This document shows, in pieces, positions 48,041-57,646 of a stretch of DNA of 64,000 nucleotides. The DNA is from Bradyrhizobium nitroreducens (GTDB lineage Bacteria > Pseudomonadota > Alphaproteobacteria > Rhizobiales > Xanthobacteraceae). The position numbers and the translations under genes were made by a program. How positions within the stretch are numbered: the first letter of the stretch is position 1; every line of letters begins with the position of its first letter. The notes under the pieces are model-generated. The model was not told the DNA's origin and did no database searches. It saw only the letters and a list, made by a program, of their open reading frames with translations. The DNA lies in assembly GCF_002776695.1 (NCBI RefSeq), contig NZ_LFJC01000003.1, positions 6,201,252 to 6,265,251 on the forward strand. The letters are read 5' to 3'.

Positions 48041-50725
48041 ATGGCTGAGAAGAACTGGCACGAGGGCAGCACGCTTCCGATTGCTGTGCAGGCCGTTGTG
48101 TGCCTGGCCGGCACGGTTGCGCCCGCGCGCGCCTTTGCGCTGTCGGACGGCTTCGCCGCGCCGAGCTATCTCGGCCAGCTCGACCCCAATTTGGTCTGGG
48201 AAGCCCTGATCGCGGGCATCGTCGTCTGCGCCTTCCTCGCCGCCATCGCGCTGTGGATCCATTCCTCTCTGCGCCGGACCCGGCGCTTGCAGCTGCGGCG
48301 CAACGCCTTCGTCTCCTCCGCCATGAACAATCTCAACCAGGGCGTGGTGATGACGGATGCGCAGCGCCGCATCATCTTCTGCAACGACCGCTATCTCGAG
48401 ATCTACGGCCTGACGCGCGCGGACCTTTGGGCCAACATGAACGGCTATGAGCTGCTTGAGTTGCGCCGCAAACGGGGTGTGCTCGGCGTCTCCGATGACG
48501 AGTTCTACGACAAGGCGGCCAGCACCAACGGCCTGATCACGGAACTGTCGGACGGGCGGGCCATCCTGGTGAAATATTTCGTGCTGCCGAACGGTGGCTC
48601 GGTGGCGACGCATCTCGACGTCAGCGAGCAGCGCCGGCTGTCGCGACAGCTCGCTTCGACCAAGCAGTTCCTGGAAACGGTGCTGGACAATGTCCCGGCC
48701 TGCGTGGCCGCCAAGAACATCGAGGACGGCCGCTATATCTTCGCCAACAGCGCCTATGAGCGGTTCTGGGGGTTCTCGCGCGATCATGTCGTCGGCAAGA
48801 ACGCGCGCGAGCTGTTTGCACCCGCCTCGGCCGATAGCATCGAGGCGACCGACCGGGCGGCGCTCGATTCGCCGGACGGCCAGTTCCGCAACGAATTCGA
48901 GGTCGACCGTGGCGGCGAGCGGCGCATGGTCGCCTCGATCCGGATCGTGGTCCGCAACGAGAGCAACAAGCCTGAATTCCTGATGCTCGTGTTCGAGGAT
49001 GTCACCGACCGCCGCTCGCTGTCGAAGGAGCTGGAAAGCGCCAAGAAGTTCCTCGAGCTGGTGGTCGATAACATCCCGGTGGCGCTGATTGTCGAACAGG
49101 TCAAGGACGGCCGCTATCTGCTCGCCAATCGCAGCGCGGAGACGATCCTCAACCGCCGCCGCGAGGAAGCCACGGGCCTGACCGCGTCGGACATCTTCAA
49201 TCCCAAGGAAGCCAAGCTGATCATCGCGCGCGACGAGGCCGCGATCAAGAAACGCGGGATGATCACCGAGGAGCATCCGATCTCCACCAAGGACGGCTTG
49301 CGGCTGTTCCTGACCCGCCGCGCCACCGTGCTCGGCGAGACCGGCGAACCGCAATATCTGATCAAGACCCACGAGGACGTCACCGACCGCCGGCAGACCG
49401 AGTCGCGCATGGCGCACATGGCCTATCACGACGGCCTCACCGATCTGCCGAACCGCGCCGCCTTCCTTCAGGCGCTGACCCAGATGATCGAGGCCTGCGA
49501 AGGCACGGGTGAGGAGTTCGCCGTCCTCTGCGTCGATCTCGACGGCCTCAAGGAGGTCAACGACGTCTTCGGCCATGCGCTCGGCGACAAGCTGCTGATC
49601 GAGGTGGCCCAACGGCTTCAGGACTCCGCCCGCGGCGGCGTGGTGGCGCGCCTGTCAGGCGACGAATTCGGCCTCATCATCGACGGCAAGCAGCCGGACG
49701 CGGGCCTTGCGCTGGCGCAGCAGCTCGGCGAGGCCGTCGCGAAGGAATTCCAGATCGACGGCCGGGCCGTCCGCGCCGGTGCCACCACCGGCATGGCGAT
49801 CTTTCCGCATAACGGCACCGACGGCGCCTCGCTGCTCGCCAATGCGGGTGCTGCGCTGTTCCGCGCCAAGCAGAAGTCCCGCGGCACGATCAGCCTCTAT
49901 CAGCCGGAGATGGACCAGCAGATTCGTGATCGCCGCGTGCTGCACCAGGATCTGTCGATGGCGATCAAGAACGGCGAGCTCTCGCTCGCATTCCAGCCGC
50001 AAGGCGTCGCCGGCCACAGCGTCGCCGAGAGCGAGATCATCGGCTTCGAGGCCTTGGCACGCTGGCAGCATCCGGTGCGCGGCCAGGTTTCGCCGGCCGA
50101 ATTCATTCCGATCGCCGAGGAAAGCGGCCTGATCGTCGAGATGGGCGAGTGGATCCTGCGCGAGACCTGCCGGGAGGCGGCGTCCTGGCCGAAACCGCTC
50201 CAGGTCGCGGTCAATCTGTCGCCCGCGCAGTTCATGCACGGCGACGTGGTCGGCCTCGTCCATTCGATCCTGATCGAGACGGGGCTCGCGCCCGGCCGGC
50301 TCGAGCTGGAAATCACCGAAGGCGTGCTGATCGAAGATTTCGACCGCGGCCTTGCGCTGCTGCGCCGCCTGAAGGCGCTTGGCGTGCGCATCTCCATGGA
50401 CGATTTCGGCAGCGGATACTCCTCGCTGAGCTATCTCCAGGCGTTTCCGTTCGACAAGATCAAGATCGACCGCGCCTTCATCATCAATCTCGGCCGCAAC
50501 CCGCAATCGGCCGCGATCGTCCGCGCGGTGATCGATCTCGGTCACGGCCTCGAAATGTCGATCATCGCCGAGGGGGTCGAGACGGTCGAGCAGCTCGCCT
50601 TCCTGGCCAAGGAGGGCTGTGACGGCGTGCAGGGCTATCTGCTCGGCAAGCCGCTGCCGATCGGGAAATATGCCGGTCTCGTCGGCCGCACTGAAATCGT
50701 GGAGCTCGCGCTCAAGACCGGTTAG
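48041..50725 (+). CDS. membrane PAS-GGDEF-EAL c-di-GMP protein
   Basis: An 894-residue sensor. Hydrophobic segments at ~10-33 and ~53-72, then three PAS domains (~80-200, 205-325, 330-455), a GGDEF domain (~460-620) and an EAL domain (~640-885). The GGDEF active site reads RLSGDEFG: Ser replaces the first Gly. The EAL site is complete (FEALARWQHP, VAVNLSPAQF, LEITEG, MDDFGSGYSS, KIDRAFI, IAEGVET, VQGYLLGKPL), so phosphodiesterase activity is likely and cyclase activity uncertain. PAS domains probably sense redox or ligands in the cytoplasm. The ATG at 48041 follows the gap shared with the divergent oxidoreductase. Confidence 0.93.
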   Translation: MAEKNWHEGSTLPIAVQAVVCLAGTVAPARAFALSDGFAAPSYLGQLDPNLVWEALIAGIVVCAFLAAIALWIHSSLRRTRRLQLRRNAFVSSAMNNLNQGVVMTDAQRRIIFCNDRYLEIYGLTRADLWANMNGYELLELRRKRGVLGVSDDEFYDKAASTNGLITELSDGRAILVKYFVLPNGGSVATHLDVSEQRRLSRQLASTKQFLETVLDNVPACVAAKNIEDGRYIFANSAYERFWGFSRDHVVGKNARELFAPASADSIEATDRAALDSPDGQFRNEFEVDRGGERRMVASIRIVVRNESNKPEFLMLVFEDVTDRRSLSKELESAKKFLELVVDNIPVALIVEQVKDGRYLLANRSAETILNRRREEATGLTASDIFNPKEAKLIIARDEAAIKKRGMITEEHPISTKDGLRLFLTRRATVLGETGEPQYLIKTHEDVTDRRQTESRMAHMAYHDGLTDLPNRAAFLQALTQMIEACEGTGEEFAVLCVDLDGLKEVNDVFGHALGDKLLIEVAQRLQDSARGGVVARLSGDEFGLIIDGKQPDAGLALAQQLGEAVAKEFQIDGRAVRAGATTGMAIFPHNGTDGASLLANAGAALFRAKQKSRGTISLYQPEMDQQIRDRRVLHQDLSMAIKNGELSLAFQPQGVAGHSVAESEIIGFEALARWQHPVRGQVSPAEFIPIAEESGLIVEMGEWILRETCREAASWPKPLQVAVNLSPAQFMHGDVVGLVHSILIETGLAPGRLELEITEGVLIEDFDRGLALLRRLKALGVRISMDDFGSGYSSLSYLQAFPFDKIKIDRAFIINLGRNPQSAAIVRAVIDLGHGLEMSIIAEGVETVEQLAFLAKEGCDGVQGYLLGKPLPIGKYAGLVGRTEIVELALKTG

Positions 50726-50761
50726 TGATGATGGAGCGCTTCGCTCCTTCTCGACGGCTCC

Positions 50762-52252
50762 ATGGCGGATTACGACCTTGCAATCATCGGCGGCGGCCTG
50801 AACGGTGTCAGCCTTGCGCGCGATGCGGCCGGTCGCGGTCTGCGGGTCATCCTTTTGGAGCAGGGCGATCTTGGCGGCGCGGCCTCCTCGGCGACACCGC
50901 GGCTGATCCACGGCGATTTGTCGGTGCTGGAGCGCCGCGGGTTCTGGCGGGTGCGCCGGGCGCTGGCCGAGCGCCGGATCTGGCTCGCCATCGCGCCGCA
51001 TTTGGTCCGGCCAACACGCTTCGTGATCCCTGCGCATTCCGACGAGCGTCCGCCCTGGCTGCTGCGGGCCGGCCTGTATGTTTATGACGGCCTGACGAAC
51101 CGGGGCGGCTTGCCGCCGTCGGTGACCCTCGACATCACGCATCATCCGGTCGGTGACGCGCTGAAGCGCCCGTTCGGCACGGCGTTCGAATATTCGGACT
51201 GCGTGGTGGACGATTCCCGTCTGGTGGTGCTCACCGCGCTGGATGCCGCCGAGCGCGGCGCTGTGATCCGCACCGGGGCGCGCTGCGTCCGCGCCGATCG
51301 AACCGACATCTGGCGGCTCGCGGTGGTCGATCGCGGCCATCGCCGTTCCATCACGGCCCGAGCGCTTGCCAACGCGACCGGAGGCTGGACACCGATGGTC
51401 GCCGACACCGTGCTGCGGCAATCGCAGCCCGCGATGGCGGCCACGCAGATGAGCCAGATCGTCGTGCCCAGGCTGTTCTATTCGGACAATGTCTACGTGT
51501 TCCAGAACAGCGATGGACGGCTGATCTTCGCGAGCCCGTTCGAGCGCGAGTTCACGCTGATCGGCACGGTTACGCATGCTTTCACCGGCGATCCCGCGAT
51601 CGTCGCGATGCGAGGCGCCGATGTCAGCTATCTCTGCGACGTCGCCAGCCGCTATTTCCGCGAGCGCGTCGCGCCGACCGACGTGGTGCGGACGGTCTCC
51701 GGCGTCAACCTGACGCTGGCGTCCGCGCGGGGACGCGACGGCACGACGCTGTTCCATGCGCGCCGGCGCAAGGCGCCGCTGCTCACGATGTTCGGCGGCG
51801 ATGTCACCACCTCGCGCCTGCGCGCTGAACGTGCAGTGACGAAGCTGACGCCATTCTATCCGATGTCCCCGCCCTGGACCGCGACCGCCGCGCTGCCCGG
51901 CGGCGATTTCGCCTGGGACCGCTTCGACACCGAAGTCGACCTCGCGCGCGACCGCTGGCGCTTCCTCTCGGAGGGGGAGGCTCAGCGCCTGGTTGCAGCT
52001 TATGGCTCACGATTGCCGGCGGTGCTGGGCGAGGCGAAGATCCGCGACGAGCTCGGCCCGGCCTTCAGCCCCGAGCTGACCGCGGCCGAAGTGCGCTATC
52101 TCATGAGCCATGAATGGGCGCGCTTCCCCGAGGATATCCTGTGGCGTCGTTCCAAGCTCGGCCTGACCATGCCTGCCGCGGACTGTGACGCGCTGGCCGC
52201 ATTCATGGCTGGTGTGAACGATCCAGTTGAGCTGGGGACAATCGGCCGCTAG
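50762..52252 (+). CDS. glpD: glycerol-3-phosphate dehydrogenase (FAD, GlpD-like)
   Basis: A 496-residue FAD enzyme that oxidises sn-glycerol 3-phosphate to dihydroxyacetone phosphate at the membrane. FAD-binding DLAIIGGGLNGVSLARDAAG is at residues 4-23, LIHGDLSVLERRGFWRVRRA is the GlpD substrate-side stretch, and the C-terminal DAO_C domain (AEVRYLMSHEWARFPEDILWRRSKLGL) is clear. It is 36 bases after the PAS-GGDEF-EAL gene, with a short GGAGCG/CGCTCC hairpin between. ABC transporter genes follow after 30 bases. Confidence 0.92.
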   Translation: MADYDLAIIGGGLNGVSLARDAAGRGLRVILLEQGDLGGAASSATPRLIHGDLSVLERRGFWRVRRALAERRIWLAIAPHLVRPTRFVIPAHSDERPPWLLRAGLYVYDGLTNRGGLPPSVTLDITHHPVGDALKRPFGTAFEYSDCVVDDSRLVVLTALDAAERGAVIRTGARCVRADRTDIWRLAVVDRGHRRSITARALANATGGWTPMVADTVLRQSQPAMAATQMSQIVVPRLFYSDNVYVFQNSDGRLIFASPFEREFTLIGTVTHAFTGDPAIVAMRGADVSYLCDVASRYFRERVAPTDVVRTVSGVNLTLASARGRDGTTLFHARRRKAPLLTMFGGDVTTSRLRAERAVTKLTPFYPMSPPWTATAALPGGDFAWDRFDTEVDLARDRWRFLSEGEAQRLVAAYGSRLPAVLGEAKIRDELGPAFSPELTAAEVRYLMSHEWARFPEDILWRRSKLGLTMPAADCDALAAFMAGVNDPVELGTIGR

Positions 52253-52282
52253 CGTGCGGCGGAATCGGGCTTGGCAGGGACC

Positions 52283-53452
52283 ATGACGGACGAGTTGCCC
52301 AGAACAGACGCCGCGGCCAATGCCGGCGGAGATGCATATCCCGCGGCCGGCCAACCGCTGCTGTGCATCGAGGGAGTCGCCAAGGCATTCGGCGCGTTCC
52401 GCGCCGTGGACGGCGTCTCGCTCGAGATCAAGGCCGGTGAGTTCTTCGCGCTGCTTGGACCCAGCGGTTGCGGCAAGACCACGCTGCTGCGCATGCTCGC
52501 CGGCTTCGAGGCGCCGGACGAGGGGCGCATATTGCTCGGCGGCAAAGATATCGCGCAGGCGCTGCCGCACGAGCGGCCGATCAACATGATGTTCCAGAAC
52601 TACGCGCTGTTTCCGCATCTGTCGGTGCGCGACAACATCGCCTTCGGCCTGAAGCGGGCCGGCATGGCGCGCGCCGAGATCGCCACGCGTGTCGCAGAGA
52701 TGGTTGCGCTGGTGAAACTCGAAGGGCTGGAGAAGCGCAAGCCCGACCAGCTCTCCGGCGGCCAGCGTCAGCGCGTCGCGCTCGCCCGCGCCCTGGCGCG
52801 CCGGCCGCAATTGCTGCTGCTCGACGAACCGCTCGCAGCCCTCGACAAGAAGCTGCGCGAGAGCACGCAAGGCGAGTTGATGGAGCTCCAGCGCCGGCTT
52901 GGCATGACCTTCATCATCGTCACCCACGACCAGGAAGAGGCGATGACGATGGCGAGCCGGATCGGGGTGATGAAATCAGGCAAGCTCGCTCAGGTCGCGA
53001 GCCCCCGCGAGCTCTACGAGGCGCCGCGCTCGCGCTGGATCGCGGAGTTCGTCGGCGACGTCAATCTGTTCGACGGCGAGTCCAAATTGCGCGACGGTCA
53101 CCGTCTGGTCATTGGCACGCGCGATGCGGGTTCGCTGGTGGTGGCCGAGCCGCGTGAGCCGGTCGGCGCGGGAAGATTGGCCGTCGCGATCCGTCCCGAG
53201 AAGGTCAAGCTGTCGCGGCGCGGCCCGGTGAGCGAAGCCGGTCATGAAACGGCGATCAACCGGCTCGATGGCGTGATCGCCGACATCTGCTATCTCGGCG
53301 GCACCACCACCTACAAGGTCAAGCTCGACACCGGCGGAATGGTGCAGGCTTCCGTCGCCAACAGCGCGCGCCTCGACGTCGACGCCTACAGCCTGAACCA
53401 GCACGTCGTCGCCTGGTTCACGCCAGACGATTGCGTGGTGCTGCAATCATGA
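52283..53452 (+). CDS. potG: polyamine-type ABC transporter ATP-binding protein
   Basis: A 389-residue ATPase. Walker A GPSGCGKTT, Q-loop FQNYALFPHL, signature LSGGQRQRVALARAL, Walker B LLLLDEPLAALDKKL and the H-loop VTHDQEEA are intact; a TOBE-like domain follows from ~290 (IRPEKVKLSRRGP). It powers import by the two permeases that follow and overlaps the first by four bases (ATGA, 53449-53452). ATG 52283 with AGGGA upstream. No binding-protein gene is adjacent. Substrate (putrescine/spermidine) is inferred from family resemblance only. Confidence 0.88.
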   Translation: MTDELPRTDAAANAGGDAYPAAGQPLLCIEGVAKAFGAFRAVDGVSLEIKAGEFFALLGPSGCGKTTLLRMLAGFEAPDEGRILLGGKDIAQALPHERPINMMFQNYALFPHLSVRDNIAFGLKRAGMARAEIATRVAEMVALVKLEGLEKRKPDQLSGGQRQRVALARALARRPQLLLLDEPLAALDKKLRESTQGELMELQRRLGMTFIIVTHDQEEAMTMASRIGVMKSGKLAQVASPRELYEAPRSRWIAEFVGDVNLFDGESKLRDGHRLVIGTRDAGSLVVAEPREPVGAGRLAVAIRPEKVKLSRRGPVSEAGHETAINRLDGVIADICYLGGTTTYKVKLDTGGMVQASVANSARLDVDAYSLNQHVVAWFTPDDCVVLQS

Positions 53453-54363
53453 GCGCCCGCCGCATCTTCGCGCGCCCGGCGCGATTTGCCGCCATCGCGC
53501 CCTATGTCTGGATGGTGCTGTTCTTCCTGGTGCCGTTCGCCTTCGTGCTGAAGATCAGCCTGTCGCAGACCGCGATCGCGCAGCCGCCTTACGAGCCCGT
53601 GTTCGACCTGACGGCCGGATGGGATGCGCTCAAGTCGGCGTTCGCTGCGCTGTCGGTCGACAATTTCAGGCTGATCGGCTCGGACGACATCTATGTGTTC
53701 GCCTATGTGCGCAGCCTGACCGTCGCCGTTACCGCGACTGCGTTGTTGCTGTTGATCGGCTACCCCATCGCCTATGGCATGGCGCGGCTGCCGAAGAATT
53801 GGCAGGCGGTGGCGATGGTGCTGGTGATCGTGCCGTTCTGGACCTCGTTCCTGATCCGCATCTATGCCTGGATCAACATCCTCCAGCACGACGGCCTGCT
53901 CAATCAGATCCTGTTGGCGCTGCACCTGGTCAGCCAGCCGGTGGTCTGGCTCTCCACCGACAGCGCGATGTATATCGGCATCGTCTATTCCTATTTGCCG
54001 TTCATGATCCTGCCGCTCTACGCCACGCTCGCCAAGATGGAGCCTGTGTTGGAAGAGGCGGCCTCCGATCTCGGCGCACCGCCGGGGGCGGTGTTCTGGC
54101 TCGTCACCTTCCCGCTGTCTCTGCCCGGCGTCGGCGCCGGCGTGCTGTTGTGCTTCATCCCCATCGTCGGCGAGTTCGTGATCCCGGATCTTCTGGCCGG
54201 CTCGAATTCTCTGATGATCGGCCAGACCTTGTGGCTCGAATTCTTCACCAACAAGGACTGGCCGGTCGCCTCCGCCGCGGCCATCGTGCTGCTCGTCGTG
54301 CTGCTGCTGCCGCTGCTGCTGTATGAACGGCTTCAGAAGCGGCAGCTGGAACAGGGAAGGTAG
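53449..54363 (+). CDS. potH: polyamine-type ABC transporter permease (PotB/PotH)
   Basis: A 304-residue permease with six helices. The first is IAPYVWMVLFFLVPFAFVLK; the cytoplasmic EAA loop is EEAASDLGAPPGAVFWLVTFPLSLPGV. VPFWTSFLIRIYAWINIL and FIPIVGEFVIPDLLAG are typical of the PotB/PotH group. Its ATG overlaps the potG stop, and the next permease starts five bases after its end. Confidence 0.9.
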   Translation: MSARRIFARPARFAAIAPYVWMVLFFLVPFAFVLKISLSQTAIAQPPYEPVFDLTAGWDALKSAFAALSVDNFRLIGSDDIYVFAYVRSLTVAVTATALLLLIGYPIAYGMARLPKNWQAVAMVLVIVPFWTSFLIRIYAWINILQHDGLLNQILLALHLVSQPVVWLSTDSAMYIGIVYSYLPFMILPLYATLAKMEPVLEEAASDLGAPPGAVFWLVTFPLSLPGVGAGVLLCFIPIVGEFVIPDLLAGSNSLMIGQTLWLEFFTNKDWPVASAAAIVLLVVLLLPLLLYERLQKRQLEQGR

Positions 54364-54367
54364 GGCC

Positions 54368-55180
54368 ATGCGCAAGGTTGCCCGCCTGTCCCGCTTCAAC
54401 GTCGCCTCGCTCGCGCTGGGGCTCGCGTTCCTTTACCTGCCGATTCTCATCCTGGTCATCTATTCCTTCAACGCCTCGCGCCTGGTGACGGTGTGGGGCG
54501 GCTGGTCGCTGCGCTGGTATCACGAGTTCTTCAACGACCGCGCCATGATCGAGGCGGCCTGGATGAGCCTGCGGGTCGCGGTCTCCTCCGCCACCATCGC
54601 TACGCTGCTCGGTACGCTCGCCGCCGTCGCGCTGTCGCGCGGCGAGCGCTTCCGCGGCCGCACGCTGTTCTCCGGCATGCTCTATGCGCCGCTGGTGATG
54701 CCCGAGGTGATCACGGGATTGTCGCTGCTGCTGCTGTTCGTCGCCCTGAACGCCGAGCGCGGTTTCTGGACCGTGACGATCGCCCATACCACCCTGACGA
54801 TGTGCTTCGTTGCGGTGGTCGTGCAGTCCCGCCTCGGTTCGCTCGATCGTTCGCTGGAGGAGGCGGCGATGGACCTCGGCTGCGACCCGGTGCGCGCATT
54901 CGTGGCCGTGACGCTGCCGCTGATCGCGCCTGCGATCGTCGCCGGCTGGATGCTGGCCTTCACGCTGTCGCTCGACGATCTCGTGATCGCGAGCTTCACC
55001 ACGGGCCCGGGCTCGGCGACGCTGCCGATCCGGATCTACTCGGAAGTGCGGCTGGGCGTGAAGCCGGAGATCAACGCGATCTGCACGCTGGTGATCGCCC
55101 TGATCGCGGTCGTCATCGTCATCGCCTCGCTCGCCTCGAAACTGTCGAGCTCGCAAGGTAAGAGCGCAGCGCCCTTGTGA
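54368..55180 (+). CDS. potI: polyamine-type ABC transporter permease (PotC/PotI)
   Basis: A 270-residue permease with six helices, beginning LALGLAFLYLPILILVIYSFN and with LYAPLVMPEVITGLSLLL and the EAA loop EEAAMDLGCDPVRAFVAVTLPLIAPAI. It pairs with the upstream permease to form the pore. ATG 54368 lies 5 bases after the previous stop. The next gene's GTG option at 55177 overlaps its stop. Confidence 0.9.
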   Translation: MRKVARLSRFNVASLALGLAFLYLPILILVIYSFNASRLVTVWGGWSLRWYHEFFNDRAMIEAAWMSLRVAVSSATIATLLGTLAAVALSRGERFRGRTLFSGMLYAPLVMPEVITGLSLLLLFVALNAERGFWTVTIAHTTLTMCFVAVVVQSRLGSLDRSLEEAAMDLGCDPVRAFVAVTLPLIAPAIVAGWMLAFTLSLDDLVIASFTTGPGSATLPIRIYSEVRLGVKPEINAICTLVIALIAVVIVIASLASKLSSSQGKSAAPL

Positions 55181-55191
55181 GCGGGCAGATC

Positions 55192-55689
55192 ATGACGATG
55201 GCCTACCAGATCCTGATCCACACGCCGCCTTGGGTCTTCGTGCTGCTCGCTTATCTCGTCTGGCAGGGCATTCAAGCGATGCAGCCACGCACGACGCCGA
55301 TCTGGCGCGCGCTGATCCTGCCGGTCGTGTTCATCGTCTGGGGGATGTCGCGGATCGGCTTCGGGCCCCAGAGCAGCGCGTGGCCGCTGATCGCGTGGAT
55401 CGCAGCCGCGCTGGCACTGCTGCCGCTGGGTGTTCTGACGCCGCGTCCTTTCGATGTCGATCACGCGACGGGTGAGATCATTCGTCCGGGCAGCGCGTTC
55501 GCCCTGATCCGCAACCTCGTCGTGTTCTCGCTGCAATATGCGGTCGGCGTGATCTCGGCGATCGATGCGGGCGACCGCGCACTGGCCATCATTGTCGGCC
55601 GCGCCATCTCGGGCGCGACCGCCGGCTACTTCATCGGCTCAACCATTGCGCTGCTGATCGCCTATCGGCGCAAGCGGGCCCGCGGATGA
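55192..55689 (+). CDS. small polytopic membrane protein (DUF6622-like)
   Basis: A 165-residue protein with four or five helices (TPPWVFVLLAYLVWQGI, ALILPVVFIVWGMSRI, WPLIAWIAAALALLPLGV and later segments). The pattern matches a small family I recall as DUF6622; the number is from memory. The start is uncertain: GTG 55177 overlaps the permease stop (GTGA), ATG 55192 and ATG 55198 follow. It may be coexpressed with the ABC genes, but its role is unknown. Confidence 0.75.
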   Translation: MTMAYQILIHTPPWVFVLLAYLVWQGIQAMQPRTTPIWRALILPVVFIVWGMSRIGFGPQSSAWPLIAWIAAALALLPLGVLTPRPFDVDHATGEIIRPGSAFALIRNLVVFSLQYAVGVISAIDAGDRALAIIVGRAISGATAGYFIGSTIALLIAYRRKRARG

Positions 55690-56682
55690 TCAGCGCGGCC
55701 GGGGCGGACGTTTCGAGCTCTTGGCGTTTGTAGAGCGTGACCGCGCGACGGAGGCTGCGACGGGGCTGGCGTATCGCGCGTGCATCGCGCCACGCACTGC
55801 GGCACCAAGCTGGCGCAGCGCCAGCGCATTGAGCGGAAACTCCAGCAGGATATGGATCAGGCTCAGCGCCAATAGGAAGGTGAAGCCGAACGCATAGTCG
55901 TAGAAATAGAGCGCGGTGGCAGCTGCGCTGGCGGCAGCCATCGCCGCCAGCCGGGCCTTCGGCACTGCGGTCCAGCGGATCACGTCGGCTTTGATGAACC
56001 AGTTGAGGTAGTGATAGGTGTAGACGAAGGCGAGCAGGCTGGTCAGCCTGGTGTCGAGCACGAGGCCCGGCACGCCGAACAGCCGACCCAGGGCCGGGCC
56101 GACATTGCCGAAATAATCCTGGCCGACGCGGGCAAAGCTCGCGATCCGGATCTCGGCGGCTGGCGGCAGCAGCAGGATCGTGGCGATTGCGACGATGTAG
56201 GCCACCACCAGCGCGCCTTGCACGCGGCTGCCGGACCTGTGGGCGCCCAATATCATGAAGATCAGTGTGAACAGCGAGACGTGTATCAGGGTCGGAATCA
56301 GGATGCCGATGACCGCGAGCGAGGATCCGCTCGAATACATGATCGCTGACAGGGCAATCGCGACCATGAACAGCAGCATGCTCTCGATCGCGGAGACGGT
56401 GGCCGCCAGCATCGCGCAGACGACCAGCGCGCCCCACATCGCAAAGCCGAACCACGAGGCATTGTCGATCAGCGCCGCGACCACGGCCACGACGGCGAGG
56501 GCCGCCGCGATCCCGCGATGGGGCAGATAGTAGCTGCGATCATGCAGCCACGAGATCTCGGTGAAGTAATGCGCCGGACCGAGCACGACATAAGCCAGCA
56601 GCAACAACTCGAACGGCACCAGATAGGCCGCCACGAGCGCCAGCAGCATCAGGCCGAGATGGATCGCGTCGTTCCTGCGCAT
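55690..56682 (-). CDS. polytopic membrane protein with histidine motifs, unknown function
   Basis: A 330-residue protein with about eight or nine helices. Two His-containing motifs lie in or next to membrane segments: LGPAHYFTEISWLHDRSYYL near residues 28-48 and VYTYHYLNWFIKADVIRW later. Motifs of this kind occur in metal-dependent membrane enzymes such as the Brp/Blh carotene oxygenases, but the match is loose and I do not claim that family. ATG 56682. It converges with no gap on the small membrane protein gene at 55689. Confidence 0.75.
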   Translation of the reverse strand: MRRNDAIHLGLMLLALVAAYLVPFELLLLAYVVLGPAHYFTEISWLHDRSYYLPHRGIAAALAVVAVVAALIDNASWFGFAMWGALVVCAMLAATVSAIESMLLFMVAIALSAIMYSSGSSLAVIGILIPTLIHVSLFTLIFMILGAHRSGSRVQGALVVAYIVAIATILLLPPAAEIRIASFARVGQDYFGNVGPALGRLFGVPGLVLDTRLTSLLAFVYTYHYLNWFIKADVIRWTAVPKARLAAMAAASAAATALYFYDYAFGFTFLLALSLIHILLEFPLNALALRQLGAAVRGAMHARYASPVAASVARSRSTNAKSSKRPPRPR

Positions 56683-56794
56683 GATGCCGGGCCCCGCTCG
56701 AGACCCTGACGTTAGAGCAGGCGTGGGCAATCTTCAATTGTCCACGTCGCCGCTCGAACGTCCTGCTTGAGGCGCCGCGATGCCTCCTGTCGTG

Positions 56795-57646
56795 TCAGGA
56801 CTTCACCGCACCCGCCGTGAGCCCGCCCACCATGTAGCGGCGGAAGGCGTAGTAGACCGCGGCCGGCGGCAGCGCATAGATGAAGCCGGTGGTCATCAGC
56901 AGCTCCCATGGCGAGTCGTCGGCGGCGAGGAAGTTGCCGAGCGCGACGGGGAGGGTGATCTCGCGGTCATTGGAGAGCAGCAGGAACGCGTAGAGATATT
57001 CGTTCCAGGCCAGCAGCACTGCATAGGTGCCGATCGCGACCAGCGAGGGCATCATCAGCGGCAGGTAGACCAGGCGGAAGATCTGGAGCGTCGTTGCACC
57101 GTCCATCACGGCGGCCTCATCGAGCTCGACCGGGAGCTTGTCGGAGGCCTGCTTGAGCACCCAGATCGCGTAAGGCGAGGCGATTGTCACCATGGCCAGG
57201 ATCAGCGACCAGTGATTGTTGAGCAGGCCGTAATTGCCCATGGTCCGGTACATCGGAACGGCGAGGAACGCTGCCGGAATGAAATAGGTGAAGAGCGCGA
57301 GGTTCAGCACCACGCGACCGCCCGGCACCTTGAGCCGCGAGATCGAGAACGCAGCTGCCGTCGCGATGAACAGCGTCAGCACGCCGACGGATGCCGCGAT
57401 CACCACCGAATTCCAGAACTGCACGTAGAAGTCGCGCAGGAAGTAGTGCTGCTGCTTGAACACGATCTCGAAGTTATGCAGCGTCGGGTGGTCCGGCCAC
57501 AGCTTGCCCGAGAACGCGTCCTCCTTCGGGGAGATCGCGAACAGGAACATGTGATAGATCGGGATCATCGTCCACAGGAAGACGGGAATGCCGATCAGCA
57601 GGAGCCGCGCTTCGGTCGCTACTTCGCGCAAGGAGGGGAGCTTCAT
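56795..57646 (-). CDS. carbohydrate-type ABC transporter permease (MalG-like)
   Basis: A 283-residue permease with six helices and the EAA loop DEAAVMDGATTLQIFRLVYLPLMMPSLV; the C-terminal GGLTAGAVKS is the usual MalG-type end. The ATG at 57646 overlaps the upstream permease stop (ATGA, 57643-57646). It is the last gene of the sugar-type cluster; no ATPase gene follows on this strand. Confidence 0.92.
   Translation of the reverse strand: MKLPSLREVATEARLLLIGIPVFLWTMIPIYHMFLFAISPKEDAFSGKLWPDHPTLHNFEIVFKQQHYFLRDFYVQFWNSVVIAASVGVLTLFIATAAAFSISRLKVPGGRVVLNLALFTYFIPAAFLAVPMYRTMGNYGLLNNHWSLILAMVTIASPYAIWVLKQASDKLPVELDEAAVMDGATTLQIFRLVYLPLMMPSLVAIGTYAVLLAWNEYLYAFLLLSNDREITLPVALGNFLAADDSPWELLMTTGFIYALPPAAVYYAFRRYMVGGLTAGAVKS

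Noticed and set aside
49655..51757. Open minus-strand frame of 700 codons across the GGDEF-EAL and glpD genes
   Set aside because: It is antisense to two clear enzymes; long open frames opposite GC-rich genes are expected and the product is low-complexity Arg/Asp-rich.
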